From the NCBI RefSeq assembly GCF_016801025.1, contig NZ_CP068983.1, positions 3,526,501-3,590,500 of the forward strand: DNA of 64,000 nt, in the 5' to 3' direction. The notes beneath the pieces were generated by a model. That model was not told where the DNA came from, did no database searches, and was given only the letters and a program-made list of their open reading frames with translations. The stretch is from Paradevosia shaoguanensis. GTDB taxonomy: Bacteria > Pseudomonadota > Alphaproteobacteria > Rhizobiales > Devosiaceae. A program made the position numbers and the translations under genes. This document shows positions 1-11,116 of this stretch, in pieces. The stretch's first letter is position 1, and every line of letters begins with the position of its first letter.

Positions 1-2
1 GC

Positions 3-824
3 GACCAGGAAAAGATGGGCCTTGCGCTCGCTCGCCTGGCTGCCGAGGATCCGTCCTTCCGCGTCAAGACCGACGAAGAATCCGGCCAGACGATCATCTC
101 GGGCATGGGTGAACTTCACCTCGACATCCTCGTCGACCGTATGCGTCGCGAGTTCAAGGTCGAGGCCAATATCGGTCAGCCGCAGGTGGCTTACCGTGAA
201 GCCATCAGCCGCTCGGTCGATCACGACTACACCCACAAGAAGCAGTCGGGTGGTTCGGGCCAGTTCGCCCGCATCAAGTTCCGCATCGAGCCCAATGAGC
301 CGGGTGCCGGCTTCCAGTTCGCTTCGGAAGTCGTCGGCGGCAACGTGCCCAAGGAATACATCCCGGGCGTGGAAAAGGGTGTTGCTTCGGTCATGGGTTC
401 CGGCCCGCTGATCGGCTTCCCGATCGTGGACGTGAAGTTCGTCCTCACCGACGGCGCCTACCACGACGTGGACTCCTCGGTCCTCGCCTTCGAAATCGCT
501 GGCCGCGCTGGTTTCCGCGAGGCCCTGCAGAAGGCTGGCCCGAAGATCCTCGAACCGGTCATGAAGGTTGAAGTTGTCACGCCCGAAGAATACATGGGCG
601 ACGTCATCGGCGACCTGAATTCCCGCCGCGGCCAGATCCGCGGTACGGAAAGCCGTGGCATCGTGCAGGTCGTCGATGCCCTGGTGCCTCTGGCGAACAT
701 GTTCGGTTACGTGAACTCCCTCCGCTCGATGAGCCAGGGTCGTGCACAGTACACGATGACGTTCGACCACTACGAGCAGGTCCCGCAGGCGGTGGCCACC
801 GAAGTCCAGGCCAAGTACGCCTGA
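3..824 (+). CDS. fusA: Elongation factor G, C-terminal part (5' end outside window)
   Basis: This is the C-terminal ~274 residues of the translocation GTPase EF-G, which moves tRNA and mRNA through the ribosome and helps recycle it. The visible part covers domains III to [10 protein letters not shown] near the start is the domain III signature, followed by the domain IV region and the domain V stretch [15 protein letters not shown]. The GTPase domain lies before the window. The frame is open to the left edge. The gene stands 58 bases ahead of tuf in the usual str-operon order, so rpsL and rpsG are probably just upstream (inference). Confidence 0.97.
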   Translation, partial: DQEKMGLALARLAAEDPSFRVKTDEESGQTIISGMGELHLDILVDRMRREFKVEANIGQPQVAYREAISRSVDHDYTHKKQSGGSGQFARIKFRIEPNEPGAGFQFASEVVGGNVPKEYIPGVEKGVASVMGSGPLIGFPIVDVKFVLTDGAYHDVDSSVLAFEIAGRAGFREALQKAGPKILEPVMKVEVVTPEEYMGDVIGDLNSRRGQIRGTESRGIVQVVDALVPLANMFGYVNSLRSMSQGRAQYTMTFDHYEQVPQAVATEVQAKYA

Positions 825-882
825 TTTAGAGATCAAACTTACCCACTGGCGATGAAGAGCTAGTGGACTACGGAGAAAAGCG

Positions 883-2073
<1,191 letters not shown>

Positions 2074-2088
2074 GGACGGAAACGTGAA

Positions 2089-2127
2089 TCGCGGCGCGCC
2101 GCTAGTTGCGCGCCGCGTTCCATTTTT
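2089..2127 (+). terminator. Hairpin between tuf and rpsJ (possible attenuator)
   Basis: Nine bases at 2091-2099 pair perfectly with 2108-2116 around an 8-base loop. A T-run (2123-2127) comes six bases later. The gap makes it a weaker intrinsic terminator than those elsewhere in the window. It lies where the str and S10 operons meet, so partial termination is plausible. This is inferred from structure only. Confidence 0.4.
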
Positions 2128-2142
2128 CGCTAGGAAAACAAG

Positions 2143-2451
2143 ATGAACGGTCAAAACATTCGCATTCGGCTTAAAGCCTTTGACCATCGTGTCCTGGATA
2201 CTTCCACGCGCGAGATCGTCAATACGGCTAAGCGCACGGGTGCTCAGGTTCGGGGTCCGATCCCGCTGCCGACGCGAATTGAAAAGTTCACCGTCAACCG
2301 TTCGCCGCACATCGACAAGAAGAGCCGCGAGCAGTTCGAGATCCGTACCCACAAGCGTCTGCTGGACATTGTGGATCCGACTCCCCAGACGGTTGATGCT
2401 CTAATGAAGCTCGATCTCGCCGCCGGTGTTGACGTCGAAATCAAGCTCTGA
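2143..2451 (+). CDS. rpsJ: 30S ribosomal protein S10
   Basis: S10 is a 30S head protein, and in bacteria it also serves as NusE in antitermination. The 102-residue length is typical and the sequence is recognisable throughout: [14 protein letters not shown] at the start, then [19 protein letters not shown], the conserved flexible loop. It opens the S10 operon. In Gammaproteobacteria the leader of this operon is controlled by L4. Whether that holds here cannot be judged from sequence. The ATG at 2143 follows AGGAAAACAAG. Confidence 0.98.
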   Translation: MNGQNIRIRLKAFDHRVLDTSTREIVNTAKRTGAQVRGPIPLPTRIEKFTVNRSPHIDKKSREQFEIRTHKRLLDIVDPTPQTVDALMKLDLAAGVDVEIKL

Positions 2452-2537
2452 GTGACGGAGTTTCCGCGCTGACCAGAAAAAGGGTCCTCTGGCAAACATG
2501 ACCCGGTCCAGCGCTTAATTGAAAAGGTAGCAAACCG

Positions 2538-3239
2538 ATGCGTTCTGGTTTGATCGCACAGAAGCTGGGCATGACCCGCATATTCACCGAGGACGGCAAC
2601 CACGTTCCCGTCACGGTGCTCGGGCTGCAGAACTGCCAGGTGGTAGGCCAGCGCACGCAAGACAAGGACGGCTATACCGCGCTGCAGTTGGGCGCCGGTA
2701 CCGCCAAGGCGAAGAACACGGCCAAGGCCCAGCGCGCCCAGTTTGGCGCGGCCAAGGTCGAGATCAAGCGTCATGTCGTCGAATTCCGCGTCGACGCCGA
2801 CAACCTCATCGAGGTTGGCGCGACGATGCAGGCCGACCATTTCGTCGAGGGCCAGCTCGTGGACGTCACGGGCACCTCGATCGGTAAGGGTTTTGCCGGC
2901 GGCATGAAGCGCTGGAACTTCGGCGGTCTGCGTGCAACGCACGGTGTGTCCGTTTCGCACCGCTCGCACGGTTCGACCGGTCAGCGCCAGGATCCGGGCA
3001 AGGTCTTCAAGAACAAGAAGATGGCCGGTCACCTCGGTGCCGAGCGTGTCACCACGCAGAACGTCAAGGTCGTCAAGACCGACGTCGAGCGCGGTCTGAT
3101 CATGGTTCAGGGTTCGGTTCCGGGCGCCAAGGGCGGCTGGATCCAGATCAAGGACGCCGTCAAGAAGCCCGCTCCGAAGGGTGCTGCTACGCCTGGTTCG
3201 TTCAAGCCGGCCGCTGCCGTCGCGGGGGAGAGTGAATAA
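2538..3239 (+). CDS. rplC: 50S ribosomal protein L3
   Basis: L3 is an early 50S assembly protein whose long extension reaches toward the peptidyl transferase centre. The 233-residue sequence starts [16 protein letters not shown], the family signature. It contains the extension [15 protein letters not shown] and the glutamine-bearing segment [25 protein letters not shown]. The tail is Ala/Pro-rich (last ~25 residues), as often seen in alphaproteobacterial L3. The stop shares one base with the rplD start (TAATG). The 86-base gap after rpsJ shows no gene. Confidence 0.98.
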   Translation: MRSGLIAQKLGMTRIFTEDGNHVPVTVLGLQNCQVVGQRTQDKDGYTALQLGAGTAKAKNTAKAQRAQFGAAKVEIKRHVVEFRVDADNLIEVGATMQADHFVEGQLVDVTGTSIGKGFAGGMKRWNFGGLRATHGVSVSHRSHGSTGQRQDPGKVFKNKKMAGHLGAERVTTQNVKVVKTDVERGLIMVQGSVPGAKGGWIQIKDAVKKPAPKGAATPGSFKPAAAVAGESE

Positions 3240-3859
3240 TGGAACTCCAGATTACCAACCTAGACGGTAAAGGCGTAGGTTCCGTGACGCTTAAGGACGA
3301 CGTGTTCGGCCTGGAGCCGCGCGTTGACATCCTGCACCGCATGGTCCGCTACCAGCAGCTCAAGGCAATGGCTGGTACGCACAAGGTCAAGCACCGCTCG
3401 GAAATCGCTTACACCAGCAAGAAGTCGGTGAAGCAGAAGGGTTCGGGCGGCGCTCGTCACGGTAACAAGGCTGCTCCGCAGTTCCGCGGTGGTGGTCGTG
3501 CGTTCGGTCCCGAGCCGCGCAGCCACGCCATCGATCTTCCCAAGAAGGTCCGCGCTCTTGCTCTCAAGCATGCGCTGTCCTCCAAGGTTAAGTCGGGCGA
3601 GCTGCTCATCGTTGACACCCTTGCCAGCCAGCAGGCCAAGACGGCCGATCTGCGCAAGACCCTGGGTGCCCGCGAGTGGACCAATGCTCTGATCATCGAC
3701 GGCGCGACCGTTGACGCGAATTTTGCGCTCGCTGCGCGCAACATTCCGCAGGTCGACGTACTGCCGGTCCAGGGTATCAACGTTGTGGATATCCTTCGTC
3801 GTCAGAAGCTCGTTCTGACCAAGGCAGCGCTGGAAGCGCTGGAGGCGCGGTTCGCATGA
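3239..3859 (+). CDS. rplD: 50S ribosomal protein L4
   Basis: L4 is a 50S protein that lines the nascent-peptide exit tunnel. In E. coli it also represses its own operon. The 206-residue length is normal. The tunnel-loop segment [22 protein letters not shown] is present near residues 62-85. The start overlaps the rplC stop by one base and the end overlaps rplW by four, so the three genes look translationally coupled. Confidence 0.98.
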   Translation: MELQITNLDGKGVGSVTLKDDVFGLEPRVDILHRMVRYQQLKAMAGTHKVKHRSEIAYTSKKSVKQKGSGGARHGNKAAPQFRGGGRAFGPEPRSHAIDLPKKVRALALKHALSSKVKSGELLIVDTLASQQAKTADLRKTLGAREWTNALIIDGATVDANFALAARNIPQVDVLPVQGINVVDILRRQKLVLTKAALEALEARFA

Positions 3860-4149
3860 GCAAGTTCAAGCATTACGACATCATCCGCAATCCGGTCGTG
3901 ACTGAAAAGTCGACGAACCAGTCGGAGAACAACCAGGTCGTCTTCGACGTCAAGGTTGATGCGAGCAAGCCCGAGATCAAGGCCGCCGTCGAGGCGCTGT
4001 TCTCGGTCAAGGTCAAGGCTGTCAACACCCTGGTCCGCAAGGGCAAGGTGAAGCGCTTCCGCGGTGAACTCGGCGTCCGCAATGACGTCAAGAAGGCCGT
4101 CGTGACGCTCGCTGACGGTCAGTCGATCGATATTTCGACCGGCCTCTAA
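3856..4149 (+). CDS. rplW: 50S ribosomal protein L23
   Basis: L23 sits at the mouth of the exit tunnel and docks trigger factor and the signal recognition particle. At 97 residues it is of normal bacterial length. It begins [20 protein letters not shown], with the conserved P-VTEK-T motif. The ATG overlaps the rplD stop by four bases (ATGA). The gene fits the invariant rplD-rplW-rplB order. Confidence 0.98.
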   Translation: MSKFKHYDIIRNPVVTEKSTNQSENNQVVFDVKVDASKPEIKAAVEALFSVKVKAVNTLVRKGKVKRFRGELGVRNDVKKAVVTLADGQSIDISTGL

Positions 4150-4165
4150 GGGGTGAGTGAGAAAA

Positions 4166-5005
4166 ATGGCTCTGAAACAATATAATCCCACTTCTCCTGG
4201 CCGCCGTCAGCTTATCACTGTCGACCGCTCGGAACTCTGGAAGGGCAAGCCCGTCAAGGCTCTGACCGAAGGCCTGAGCAAGAGTGGTGGCCGTAACAAT
4301 GCCGGCCGCATCACGTCGTTCCACCGCGGTGGTGGTCACAAGCGCACCTACCGCATGATCGACTTCCGTCGCGTGAAGTTCGATATGGAAGCGACCGTCG
4401 AGCGCCTGGAATACGATCCGAACCGCACTGGCTTCATCGCTCTGGTGACCTATGCGGATGGCGAGCAGACCTACGTCCTGGCTCCCCAGCGTCTGGCCGC
4501 CGGCGACAAGATCATCTCGTCGCTGTCGACCGTGGACGTGAAGCCGGGCAATGCGATGCCGCTGGAGCGTATGCCGGTCGGTACGATCGTGCACAACGTC
4601 GAGCTGAAGCCCCGCAAGGGCGGTCAGATCGCACGTTCGGCTGGTGCTTACGCCCAGTACGTTGGTCGCGATGCCGGTTGGGCGATCCTTCGCCTCAATT
4701 CGGGTGAACAGCGCCGTGTCCACGGCTCGTGCCTCGCCACTGTCGGCGCGGTCTCGAACCAGGACCACTCGAACACCTCGATCGGCAAGGCCGGTCGCAA
4801 TCGTTGGCTCGGTCGCAAGCCGGTCAACCGCGGTGTTACCATGAACCCGGTCGACCACCCGCATGGTGGTGGTGAAGGCCGCACCTCCGGTGGCCGTCAC
4901 CCGGTTACCCCGTGGGGCAAGCCGACCAAGGGCAAGAAGACCCGCACCAACAAGGCGACGGACAAGTTCATCGTTCGCTCGCGTCACGTTAAGAAGGGCC
5001 GGTAA
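4166..5005 (+). CDS. rplB: 50S ribosomal protein L2
   Basis: L2 is a large, conserved 50S protein needed for subunit association and peptidyl transfer. The product is 279 residues starting [15 protein letters not shown], the standard N-terminus. A GTG nine bases upstream would add only three residues and is rejected. Family signatures are IDFRR near residue 70 and [14 protein letters not shown] in the C-terminal part; that segment includes the histidine implicated in peptidyl transferase function. It lies 16 bases after rplW. Confidence 0.98.
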   Translation: MALKQYNPTSPGRRQLITVDRSELWKGKPVKALTEGLSKSGGRNNAGRITSFHRGGGHKRTYRMIDFRRVKFDMEATVERLEYDPNRTGFIALVTYADGEQTYVLAPQRLAAGDKIISSLSTVDVKPGNAMPLERMPVGTIVHNVELKPRKGGQIARSAGAYAQYVGRDAGWAILRLNSGEQRRVHGSCLATVGAVSNQDHSNTSIGKAGRNRWLGRKPVNRGVTMNPVDHPHGGGEGRTSGGRHPVTPWGKPTKGKKTRTNKATDKFIVRSRHVKKGR

Positions 5006-5008
5006 GTC

Positions 5009-5287
5009 ATGGCACGTTCACTCTGGAAGGGTCCGTTCGTCGACGGCTACCTGCTCAAGAAGGCGGACAAGGCACGCGAGTCCGGGCGCAGCGAGGTCGT
5101 TAAGATCTGGAGCCGTCGCTCGACCATCCTGCCGCAGTTCGTCGGCGTCACGTTCGGCGTCCACAACGGTCACAAGCACGTGCCCGTCCTGGTCACCGAA
5201 GATATGATTGGTCACAAGTTCGGCGAGTTCGCTCCCACGCGTACCTATTACGGTCACGCGGCCGACAAGAAGGCCAAGAGGAAGTAA
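5009..5287 (+). CDS. rpsS: 30S ribosomal protein S19
   Basis: S19 sits in the 30S head next to S13 and contacts the A-site tRNA region. At 92 residues it has the usual length. It begins [18 protein letters not shown] and carries [16 protein letters not shown] near the C-terminus, both family signatures. It is three bases from the end of rplB and two from the start of rplV, so these genes are almost certainly cotranslated. Confidence 0.98.
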   Translation: MARSLWKGPFVDGYLLKKADKARESGRSEVVKIWSRRSTILPQFVGVTFGVHNGHKHVPVLVTEDMIGHKFGEFAPTRTYYGHAADKKAKRK

Positions 5288-5289
5288 TC

Positions 5290-5670
5290 ATGGGCAAGCA
5301 GAAGACTCCCCGCGCGCTCAAGGATACCGAGGCCAAGGCCGTTCTGCGGATGCTGCGCATCAGCCCGCAGAAGCTGAACCTTGTCGCTGCCACGATCCGC
5401 GGCAAGAAGGTCGAGAAGGCTCTGGCCGAACTCGCTTTCTCGCACAAGCGCATCGCCGTTCAGGTCAAGAAGGTGCTCGAGAGCGCCATCGCGAACGCGG
5501 AAAACAATCATGGTCTGGACACCGACGCTCTGGTCGTTGCCGAGGCCTTCGTCGGCAACTCGCTGGTGATGAAGCGCTGGACCGCTCGCGGTCGCGGTCG
5601 CTCCTCGCGCATCGAAAAGCCGTTCTCGCACCTGACGATCGTCGTGCGGCAAGTTGAGGAAGCGGCATAA
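5290..5670 (+). CDS. rplV: 50S ribosomal protein L22
   Basis: L22 extends a beta-hairpin into the exit tunnel, a site where macrolide resistance mutations and stalling peptides act. The protein is 126 residues. Recognisable blocks are [18 protein letters not shown] and the hairpin [26 protein letters not shown]. Its stop shares one base with the rpsC start. Confidence 0.98.
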   Translation: MGKQKTPRALKDTEAKAVLRMLRISPQKLNLVAATIRGKKVEKALAELAFSHKRIAVQVKKVLESAIANAENNHGLDTDALVVAEAFVGNSLVMKRWTARGRGRSSRIEKPFSHLTIVVRQVEEAA

Positions 5671-6380
5671 TGGGCCAGAAGATTAATCCGATCGGTCTGC
5701 GTCTCGGGATCAACCGTACCTGGGATTCCCGTTGGTACGCCAACAAGGGCGAGTACGGTGCGCTCCTGCAGGAAGACCTGAAGATCCGCAAGGCTCTGAT
5801 GGCCGACCTCAAGCAGGCTGCCGTTTCCAAGATCGTCATCGAGCGTCCGCACCGCAAGTGCCGCGTGTCGATCCACACCGCCCGTCCGGGCATCGTGATC
5901 GGCAAGAAGGGCGCTGACATCGACAAGATCCGCGCCAAGGTGAAGAAGTTCACCGACAGCGAAGTGCACATCAACATCGTCGAAGTGCGCAAGCCCGAGA
6001 CCGATGCGAACCTGGTGGCTCAGGGCATTGCCCAGCAGCTCGAACGCCGCGTGGCTTTCCGCCGTGCGATGAAGCGTGCTGTGCAGACCGCCATCCGCAT
6101 GGGCGCCGGTGGTATCCGCGTCAACGTCGGTGGTCGTCTCGGTGGCGCCGATATCGCCCGTACCGAATGGTACCGCGAAGGTCGCGTGCCGCTGCACACC
6201 CTGCGTGCCGACATCGATTACGGTTTTGCTGAAGCGTCCACGACCTACGGCATCATCGGCGTCAAGGTCTGGATCTTCAAGGGCGAAGTCCTTGAGCACG
6301 ATCCGACCGCTCATGAGCGCCGTGCTACCGAAGGTGGCGAGGCCCCGTCGCATCGTCGCGCGGCCCAGGCAGCCAGCTAA
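5670..6380 (+). CDS. rpsC: 30S ribosomal protein S3
   Basis: S3 is a 30S protein at the mRNA entry channel, where it takes part in unwinding mRNA. The 236-residue protein begins [20 protein letters not shown] and carries the KH-domain motif [17 protein letters not shown] near residues 71-87. The C-terminal domain contains [32 protein letters not shown]. The last ~25 residues are a polar tail of the kind common in alphaproteobacteria. Confidence 0.98.
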   Translation: MGQKINPIGLRLGINRTWDSRWYANKGEYGALLQEDLKIRKALMADLKQAAVSKIVIERPHRKCRVSIHTARPGIVIGKKGADIDKIRAKVKKFTDSEVHINIVEVRKPETDANLVAQGIAQQLERRVAFRRAMKRAVQTAIRMGAGGIRVNVGGRLGGADIARTEWYREGRVPLHTLRADIDYGFAEASTTYGIIGVKVWIFKGEVLEHDPTAHERRATEGGEAPSHRRAAQAAS

Positions 6381-6395
6381 GAAGGTATTTGAGCC

Positions 6396-6809
6396 ATGCT
6401 GCAACCAAAACGTACTAAGTTCCGCAAGGCCCACAAGGGCCGCATCCATGGCTTGGCCAAGGGCGGTTCGGACCTCAACTTCGGTCAGTACGGCCTGAAG
6501 GCAACTGAGCCCGAGCGCGTCACCGCGCGTCAGATCGAAGCGGCTCGCCGCGCGATCACCCGCGAAATGAAGCGCCAGGGCCGTGTGTGGATCCGTATCT
6601 TCCCGGACGTGCCGGTTTCCAAGAAGCCGACCGAAGTCCGTATGGGTAAGGGTAAGGGTTCGGTGGAATTCTGGGCAGCCCGCGTCAAGCCGGGCCGCAT
6701 CATGTTCGAAATCGACGGCGTCCCCGAGGACGTCGCCAAGGAAGCCCTGCGCCTCGGCGCCATGAAGCTTCCGGTTACGACGCGGGTTGTTACCCGCATC
6801 AACGATTAA
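6396..6809 (+). CDS. rplP: 50S ribosomal protein L16
   Basis: L16 is a 50S protein at the A-site tRNA elbow and organises the central protuberance. At 137 residues it is full length. It begins [16 protein letters not shown] and has the motifs [22 protein letters not shown] and [14 protein letters not shown]. The start ATG follows AGAAGG ten bases upstream. It lies between rpsC and rpmC in the standard order. Confidence 0.98.
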   Translation: MLQPKRTKFRKAHKGRIHGLAKGGSDLNFGQYGLKATEPERVTARQIEAARRAITREMKRQGRVWIRIFPDVPVSKKPTEVRMGKGKGSVEFWAARVKPGRIMFEIDGVPEDVAKEALRLGAMKLPVTTRVVTRIND

Positions 6810-6818
6810 GAGGCGAAG

Positions 6819-7013
6819 ATGGCAGCCAGTGATTTTCGGGCCAAGACGGCCGATGAGCTCAAGGACCAGCTTCTGAGCCTCAAGAAAGAGCAGTTCAACC
6901 TGCGTTTCCAGCGTGCTACCCAGCAGCTGGAAAAGCCGGCCCGGGTCAAGGAAGTGCGCCGCGAAATCGCGCGCATCAAGACTGTCCTGGCCGAAAAGAA
7001 CGCAGCGAAGTAA
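6819..7013 (+). CDS. rpmC: 50S ribosomal protein L29
   Basis: L29 is a small two-helix protein at the exit tunnel rim beside L23. The product is 64 residues and contains the family pattern [31 protein letters not shown]. The start follows AGAGGCGAAG. It is nine bases after rplP and twelve before rpsQ. Confidence 0.97.
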   Translation: MAASDFRAKTADELKDQLLSLKKEQFNLRFQRATQQLEKPARVKEVRREIARIKTVLAEKNAAK

Positions 7014-7025
7014 GGAGCAGTCCCA

Positions 7026-7259
7026 ATGCCAAAACGTGTTTTGCAGGGGACGGTGGTCTCCGACACGAACGATAAGACGGTTGTGGTGCGCGTCGAACGC
7101 CGCTTCACCCATCCGGTGATGAAGAAGACCGTGCGCCGGTCCAAGAAGTACCACGCTCACGACGAAGCCAATGTGGCCAAGGTCGGCGATACCGTGTGGA
7201 TCGAGGAATGCGCACCGATCTCGAAGAACAAGCGCTGGACGCTTGTTCAGGGGTCGTAA
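7026..7259 (+). CDS. rpsQ: 30S ribosomal protein S17
   Basis: S17 is an early-binding 30S protein with an OB fold that contacts 16S rRNA helices 7 and 11. The product is 77 residues. Diagnostic blocks are [21 protein letters not shown] and [28 protein letters not shown] 62-base gap, with no gene, separates it from rplN. Confidence 0.97.
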   Translation: MPKRVLQGTVVSDTNDKTVVVRVERRFTHPVMKKTVRRSKKYHAHDEANVAKVGDTVWIEECAPISKNKRWTLVQGS

Positions 7260-7321
7260 GGAATTAGGGTTTAAGGCGGCGAGCCGGTAGGGCGGGCCGT
7301 ATAACAAGAAGGCATCCAGTC

Positions 7322-7690
7322 ATGATTCAGATGCAGTCAAATCTCGACGTCGCGGATAATTCCGGCGCGCGTCGTGTCATGTGCATCAAGGTGCTGGGCG
7401 GCTCGCATCGCAAGTACGCGTCGGTTGGCGACATCATCGTTGTGTCGGTCAAAGACGCCATCCCGCGCGGCCGCGTTAAAAAGGGCCAGGTGATGAAGGC
7501 GGTCGTGGTTCGCACGGCCAAGGACATCCGCCGTCCCGATGGCACGGTCATCCGTTTCGACAAGAACGCCGCCGTGCTGCTCAACAATCAGAAAGAGCCG
7601 ATCGGCACTCGTATCTTCGGGCCGGTTCCGCGCGAGCTTCGCGCCAAGAACCACATGAAGATCATTTCGCTGGCTCCAGAGGTGCTGTAA
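7322..7690 (+). CDS. rplN: 50S ribosomal protein L14
   Basis: L14 is a 50S protein at the subunit interface, forming bridge contacts with 16S rRNA and the docking site for the silencing factor RsfS. The 122-residue protein begins [27 protein letters not shown] and has the signature [13 protein letters not shown] near the end. Its stop and the rplX start share one base. In E. coli rplN opens the spc operon, and the preceding 62-base gap agrees with that. Confidence 0.98.
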   Translation: MIQMQSNLDVADNSGARRVMCIKVLGGSHRKYASVGDIIVVSVKDAIPRGRVKKGQVMKAVVVRTAKDIRRPDGTVIRFDKNAAVLLNNQKEPIGTRIFGPVPRELRAKNHMKIISLAPEVL

Positions 7691-8001
7691 TGGCTGCCAA
7701 GATCAAAAAGGGCGACCAGGTCGTCGTATTGACCGGCAAGGATAAGGGCAAGACCGGCAAGGTCCTGCAGGTTATCCCGACCGAGACCCGCGCGGTAGTG
7801 CAGGGGCTCAATCTTGTGCGCCGCCACACCAAGCAGACTGCTTCGCAGGATGCGGGCATCTTCACCAAGGAAGCCCCGATCCACCTGTCGAACCTGGCAG
7901 TCGCCGACAAGAACGGCAAGCCGACCCGCGTCGGTTTCAAACTCGAAGATGGCGCCAAGAAGCGCATCGCCAAGAGCACCGGAGATGTGATCGATGGCTG
8001 A
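7690..8001 (+). CDS. rplX: 50S ribosomal protein L24
   Basis: L24 is an assembly-initiator protein near the tunnel exit and has a KOW motif. At 103 residues it has the expected length. The KOW segment [23 protein letters not shown] is at residues ~5-28. The end overlaps rplE by eight bases. Confidence 0.97.
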   Translation: MAAKIKKGDQVVVLTGKDKGKTGKVLQVIPTETRAVVQGLNLVRRHTKQTASQDAGIFTKEAPIHLSNLAVADKNGKPTRVGFKLEDGAKKRIAKSTGDVIDG

Positions 8002-8548
8002 GACCTATATTCCGCGTCTGCGTACGCAATATGACGACGCCATCCGCGCCGGCCTGGTGAAGGAATTCGGGTACAAGAACCCGATGCAGATCCCCAAGCT
8101 CGAGAAGATCGTGCTCAACATGGGCGTTGGCGAAGCCGTCAACGACTCCAAGAAGGTCAAGGCAGCCGCCGGCGACCTCGAGCTGATTTCGGGCCAGAAG
8201 CCGGTCATCACGCATGCTCGCAAGTCGATCGCAGGCTTCAAGGTCCGCGAGAACATGCCGCTCGGTGTGAAGGTCACCCTTCGCCGCCAGCGCATGTACG
8301 AATTCCTTGACCGCCTGGTGAACATCGCCCTGCCGCGCGTTCGTGACTTCCGTGGTCTGAACCCGGCTTCCTTCGATGGCCGCGGCAACTACGCCATGGG
8401 CATCAAGGAACACATCATTTTCCCCGAAATCGCCTACGACAAGATCGATCAGGTGTGGGGTATGGACATCGTGGTGTGCACCACGGCAAAGACCGACGAC
8501 GAAGCCCGCGCGCTTCTGAAGGCTTTCAACTTCCCGTTCCGTCAGTAA
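7994..8548 (+). CDS. rplE: 50S ribosomal protein L5
   Basis: L5 binds 5S rRNA and contacts P-site tRNA and S13 across the subunit interface. The protein is 184 residues. Markers are [18 protein letters not shown] and [17 protein letters not shown]. The ATG lies inside the 3' end of rplX (8-base overlap), which suggests coupling. The next gene, rpsN, follows after 23 bases. Confidence 0.98.
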   Translation: MAETYIPRLRTQYDDAIRAGLVKEFGYKNPMQIPKLEKIVLNMGVGEAVNDSKKVKAAAGDLELISGQKPVITHARKSIAGFKVRENMPLGVKVTLRRQRMYEFLDRLVNIALPRVRDFRGLNPASFDGRGNYAMGIKEHIIFPEIAYDKIDQVWGMDIVVCTTAKTDDEARALLKAFNFPFRQ

Positions 8549-8571
8549 CGGTACGCGAGAAAGAGGACGAT

Positions 8572-8877
8572 ATGGCAAAGACGAGCGCCATCGAAAAGAA
8601 CAAGCGCCGCGCCAAGCTGGCCAAGAGCTACGCCACCAAGCGTGCGGCTCTCAAGGCTGTGGGCATGGACAAGTCCGCGACCCCGGAAGAGCGTTTCAAG
8701 GCCCAGCTCAAGCTGGCCGAGCTTCCGCGCAATTCCTCCCCGGGCCGCGTTCGCAACCGTTGTGAAGTTTCGGGGCGCCCGCGTGCTTACTACCGCAAGC
8801 TCAAGTTGAGCCGTATTGCCCTGCGCGAGCTCGGCAACCTGGGTCAGATCCCGGGCCTGGTCAAGTCGAGCTGGTAA
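8572..8877 (+). CDS. rpsN: 30S ribosomal protein S14 (long, zinc-free form)
   Basis: S14 is a 30S head protein. The start ATG at 8572 gives [18 protein letters not shown] and a 101-residue product. An upstream in-frame extension is rejected because it has no family similarity and overlaps rplE. This is the long form without the two CxxC zinc pairs: the C-terminal half has [27 protein letters not shown] but only one cysteine. The ribosome binding site AGAGGA is well placed. Confidence 0.97.
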   Translation: MAKTSAIEKNKRRAKLAKSYATKRAALKAVGMDKSATPEERFKAQLKLAELPRNSSPGRVRNRCEVSGRPRAYYRKLKLSRIALRELGNLGQIPGLVKSSW

Positions 8878-8890
8878 GGAGAACAATAGA

Positions 8891-9289
8891 ATGGCTCTTT
8901 CCGATCCGATCGGGGATATGCTCACCCGTATTCGTAATGCCCAGCTGCGCCGCAAGGACAGCGTGACCACCCCGGCTTCGACGCTGCGCGGTCGCGTTCT
9001 GGATGTGCTGCAGACCGAAGGCTTCATCCGTGGCTACCACGAGGTCAAGTTCGAGAACGGCATTTCGGAATACGAAATCGAGCTGAAGTATTCGGACAGC
9101 GTGCCGGTCATCCGCACTATCGAGCGGGTGTCCCGTCCGGGCCGTCGCGTCTATGCGTCGGTCAAGAATATCCCTCAGGTTGCCAATGGCCTGGGCGTGT
9201 CGATCCTGTCGACCCCCAAGGGCGTGATGGCCGACCATGAGGCGAAGGCACAGAACGTTGGTGGCGAGGTACTCTGCCGCGTCTTCTAA
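8891..9289 (+). CDS. rpsH: 30S ribosomal protein S8
   Basis: S8 binds the central domain of 16S rRNA, and in E. coli its mRNA-binding activity regulates the spc operon. The start ATG at 8891 gives [18 protein letters not shown] and 132 residues. The C-terminal signature [18 protein letters not shown] is present. AGGAGA lies about ten bases upstream. A longer in-frame reading into rpsN is rejected. Confidence 0.98.
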   Translation: MALSDPIGDMLTRIRNAQLRRKDSVTTPASTLRGRVLDVLQTEGFIRGYHEVKFENGISEYEIELKYSDSVPVIRTIERVSRPGRRVYASVKNIPQVANGLGVSILSTPKGVMADHEAKAQNVGGEVLCRVF

Positions 9290-9331
9290 GGAGACGCGGT
9301 AAGACGATTACTCATAAAGGTTTGAACGAAA

Positions 9332-9865
9332 ATGTCCCGTACTGGCAAAAAGCCTGTCGCAGCAGTGAGCGGAGTTACCGTGACCATCAATGGTCGCACG
9401 GTTACCGCCAAGGGCCCCAAGGGCGAATTGAGCCTCGAGCTCATGGATATCGTGAACGTCGAGCAGGGCGCTGATGGTCTGGTGGTTTCGCCGGCCAACG
9501 ATACCCGTGAAGCTCGTGCCGCCTGGGGTACCACCCGCGCGCTGCTCCAGAACATCGTGACGGGCGTCAAGGACGGCTTCGAGAAGAAGCTGCAGATCCA
9601 GGGCGTCGGTTATCGTGCCGCCATGCAGGGCAAGGACATCAAGCTTTCCCTCGGCTTCTCCCACGAAGTCGTGTATGAGGCCCCCAAGGGAATCACCCTC
9701 GCAGTCCCGGCGCCGACGGAAATCGTCGTGACCGGTATCGACAAGCAGCAGGTTGGCCAGGTCGCGGCCAACATTCGAGGCTACCGTAAGCCTGAGCCCT
9801 ACAAGGGCAAGGGTGTTCGCTATGTGGGCGAATACGTGGCCAAGAAAGAAGGCAAGAAGAAGTAA
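9332..9865 (+). CDS. rplF: 50S ribosomal protein L6
   Basis: L6 is a two-domain 50S protein near the factor-binding site. The protein is 177 residues, begins [24 protein letters not shown] and ends with the typical [26 protein letters not shown]. The 42-base gap after rpsH holds no gene. rplR follows after twelve bases. Confidence 0.98.
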   Translation: MSRTGKKPVAAVSGVTVTINGRTVTAKGPKGELSLELMDIVNVEQGADGLVVSPANDTREARAAWGTTRALLQNIVTGVKDGFEKKLQIQGVGYRAAMQGKDIKLSLGFSHEVVYEAPKGITLAVPAPTEIVVTGIDKQQVGQVAANIRGYRKPEPYKGKGVRYVGEYVAKKEGKKK

Positions 9866-9877
9866 GGAGCGCCGGCA

Positions 9878-10240
9878 ATGGCTATCACTGCAAAAGGAGC
9901 GGATCGCCGCAAGGCCCGCGTTCGCCGCGCACTCAAGGCTCGCGCCTTCGGTCGCCCGCGTCTGTCGGTTTTCCGTTCGGACAAGAATATCTACGCGCAG
10001 ATCATCGATGATGCGACCGGCCGTACGCTGGCTGCCGCTTCCACGATCGACAAGGACGTCAAGGCTTCGGTCAAGAACGGCGCCACCTCTGAGGCAGCTG
10101 TCGTTATCGGCAAGCTGATCGCAGAGCGCGGCACCAAGGCCGGTGTTTCCGAGGTCATCTTCGACCGCGGCGCTTACCTTTATCACGGCCGGGTCAAGGC
10201 CCTTGCAGACGCTGCCCGTGAGGGCGGCCTGCAGTTCTGA
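9878..10240 (+). CDS. rplR: 50S ribosomal protein L18
   Basis: L18 binds 5S rRNA together with L5 in the central protuberance. The product is 120 residues. The blocks [20 protein letters not shown] and [25 protein letters not shown] are family signatures. AAGGAG lies a short distance before the ATG. It sits between rplF and rpsE as usual. Confidence 0.98.
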   Translation: MAITAKGADRRKARVRRALKARAFGRPRLSVFRSDKNIYAQIIDDATGRTLAAASTIDKDVKASVKNGATSEAAVVIGKLIAERGTKAGVSEVIFDRGAYLYHGRVKALADAAREGGLQF

Positions 10241-10273
10241 CCCTGGCGACGAAATAGAAGAGCTGGATAAGCT

Positions 10274-10804
10274 ATGAAAGACGTTCAAGAGCGCGAAAGC
10301 GAATTCATCGACCGCCTGGTCCACATCAACCGTGTGGCCAAGGTGGTGAAGGGCGGTCGGCGCTTTGGTTTCGCCGCTCTCGTGGTTGTTGGCGACCAGA
10401 AGGGCCGCGTCGGTTTCGGTCACGGTAAGGCCCGTGAAGTTCCCGAGGCGATCCGCAAGGCGACCGAGCAGGCCAAGCGCCAGCTCATCCGCGTGCCGCT
10501 GCGCGACGCCCGTACGCTGCACCACGATGTGGTCGGCCGTCACGGGGCAGGGAAGGTGATCCTGCGCGCCGCCGTTCCGGGTACCGGCATCATCGCCGGT
10601 GGTCCGATGCGCGCCGTGTTCGAAACCCTCGGGATCAACGACATCGTCGCCAAGTCCCAGGGCACCGCGAACCCCTACAACATGGTTCGGGCTACCTTCG
10701 ATGCGCTCAAGCGCGTTGACAGCCCGCGTTCGGTTGCGGCTCGCCGTGGCCTGAAGGTTTCGGAACTGCAGGCTCGCCGCGGCGAAACTGCCGTCGAAGC
10801 TTGA
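10274..10804 (+). CDS. rpsE: 30S ribosomal protein S5
   Basis: S5 takes part in decoding accuracy and mRNA helicase activity on the 30S subunit. The 176-residue protein has the N-terminal double-stranded-RNA-binding fold with [26 protein letters not shown]. Its C-terminal part includes [29 protein letters not shown]. It lacks the longer polar N-terminal extension seen in some alphaproteobacteria. A 33-base gap separates it from rplR and from rpmD. Confidence 0.97.
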   Translation: MKDVQERESEFIDRLVHINRVAKVVKGGRRFGFAALVVVGDQKGRVGFGHGKAREVPEAIRKATEQAKRQLIRVPLRDARTLHHDVVGRHGAGKVILRAAVPGTGIIAGGPMRAVFETLGINDIVAKSQGTANPYNMVRATFDALKRVDSPRSVAARRGLKVSELQARRGETAVEA

Positions 10805-10837
10805 TCTGAGCGCTAGAGCTCGGAACGGAGAATAGAC

Positions 10838-11026
10838 ATGGCCGACAAGACCGTAACCATTGAACAGATCGGTAGCCCCATCCGCCGTGAGAAGTCGCAG
10901 CGCGCGACCCTCATCGGCCTCGGGCTCAACAAGATCCGCAAGCAGTCCACCCTCAAGGACACTCCGGAAGTACGCGGCATGATCGCGAAGCTTCCGCACC
11001 TTGTCCGCGTGGTCGACCAGAAATAA
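10838..11026 (+). CDS. rpmD: 50S ribosomal protein L30
   Basis: L30 is a small 50S protein. The product is 62 residues with the family pattern [28 protein letters not shown] and the C-terminal [14 protein letters not shown]. It fits the rpsE-rpmD-rplO order. A strong hairpin follows in the 90-base gap before rplO. Confidence 0.97.
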   Translation: MADKTVTIEQIGSPIRREKSQRATLIGLGLNKIRKQSTLKDTPEVRGMIAKLPHLVRVVDQK

Positions 11027-11033
11027 AACCTCT

Positions 11034-11056
11034 CGGACCGGCTACTGGCCGGTCCG
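11034..11056 (+). terminator. Stem-loop between rpmD and rplO
   Basis: A perfect 9-bp GC-rich stem (11034-11042 with 11048-11056) closes a 5-base loop. Only a short run of four T follows, six bases later. It could lower expression of downstream genes or mark an RNA-processing site. Because rplO, secY and adk must be transcribed through it, complete termination is unlikely. Confidence 0.35.
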
Positions 11057-11116
11057 GCTACTTTTGATTGCAGCACGTTCCGTAGTCGAACGCGCTCTCA
11101 GGAACAGGTGACGCAA

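Noticed and set aside
5508-7307. 599-residue minus-strand open frame across rplV to rpsQ
   Set aside because: Covers several certain ribosomal genes on the other strand; caused by codon bias.
9308-10999. 563-residue minus-strand open frame across rplF to rpmD
   Set aside because: Opposes five certain ribosomal genes; no recognisable domain.
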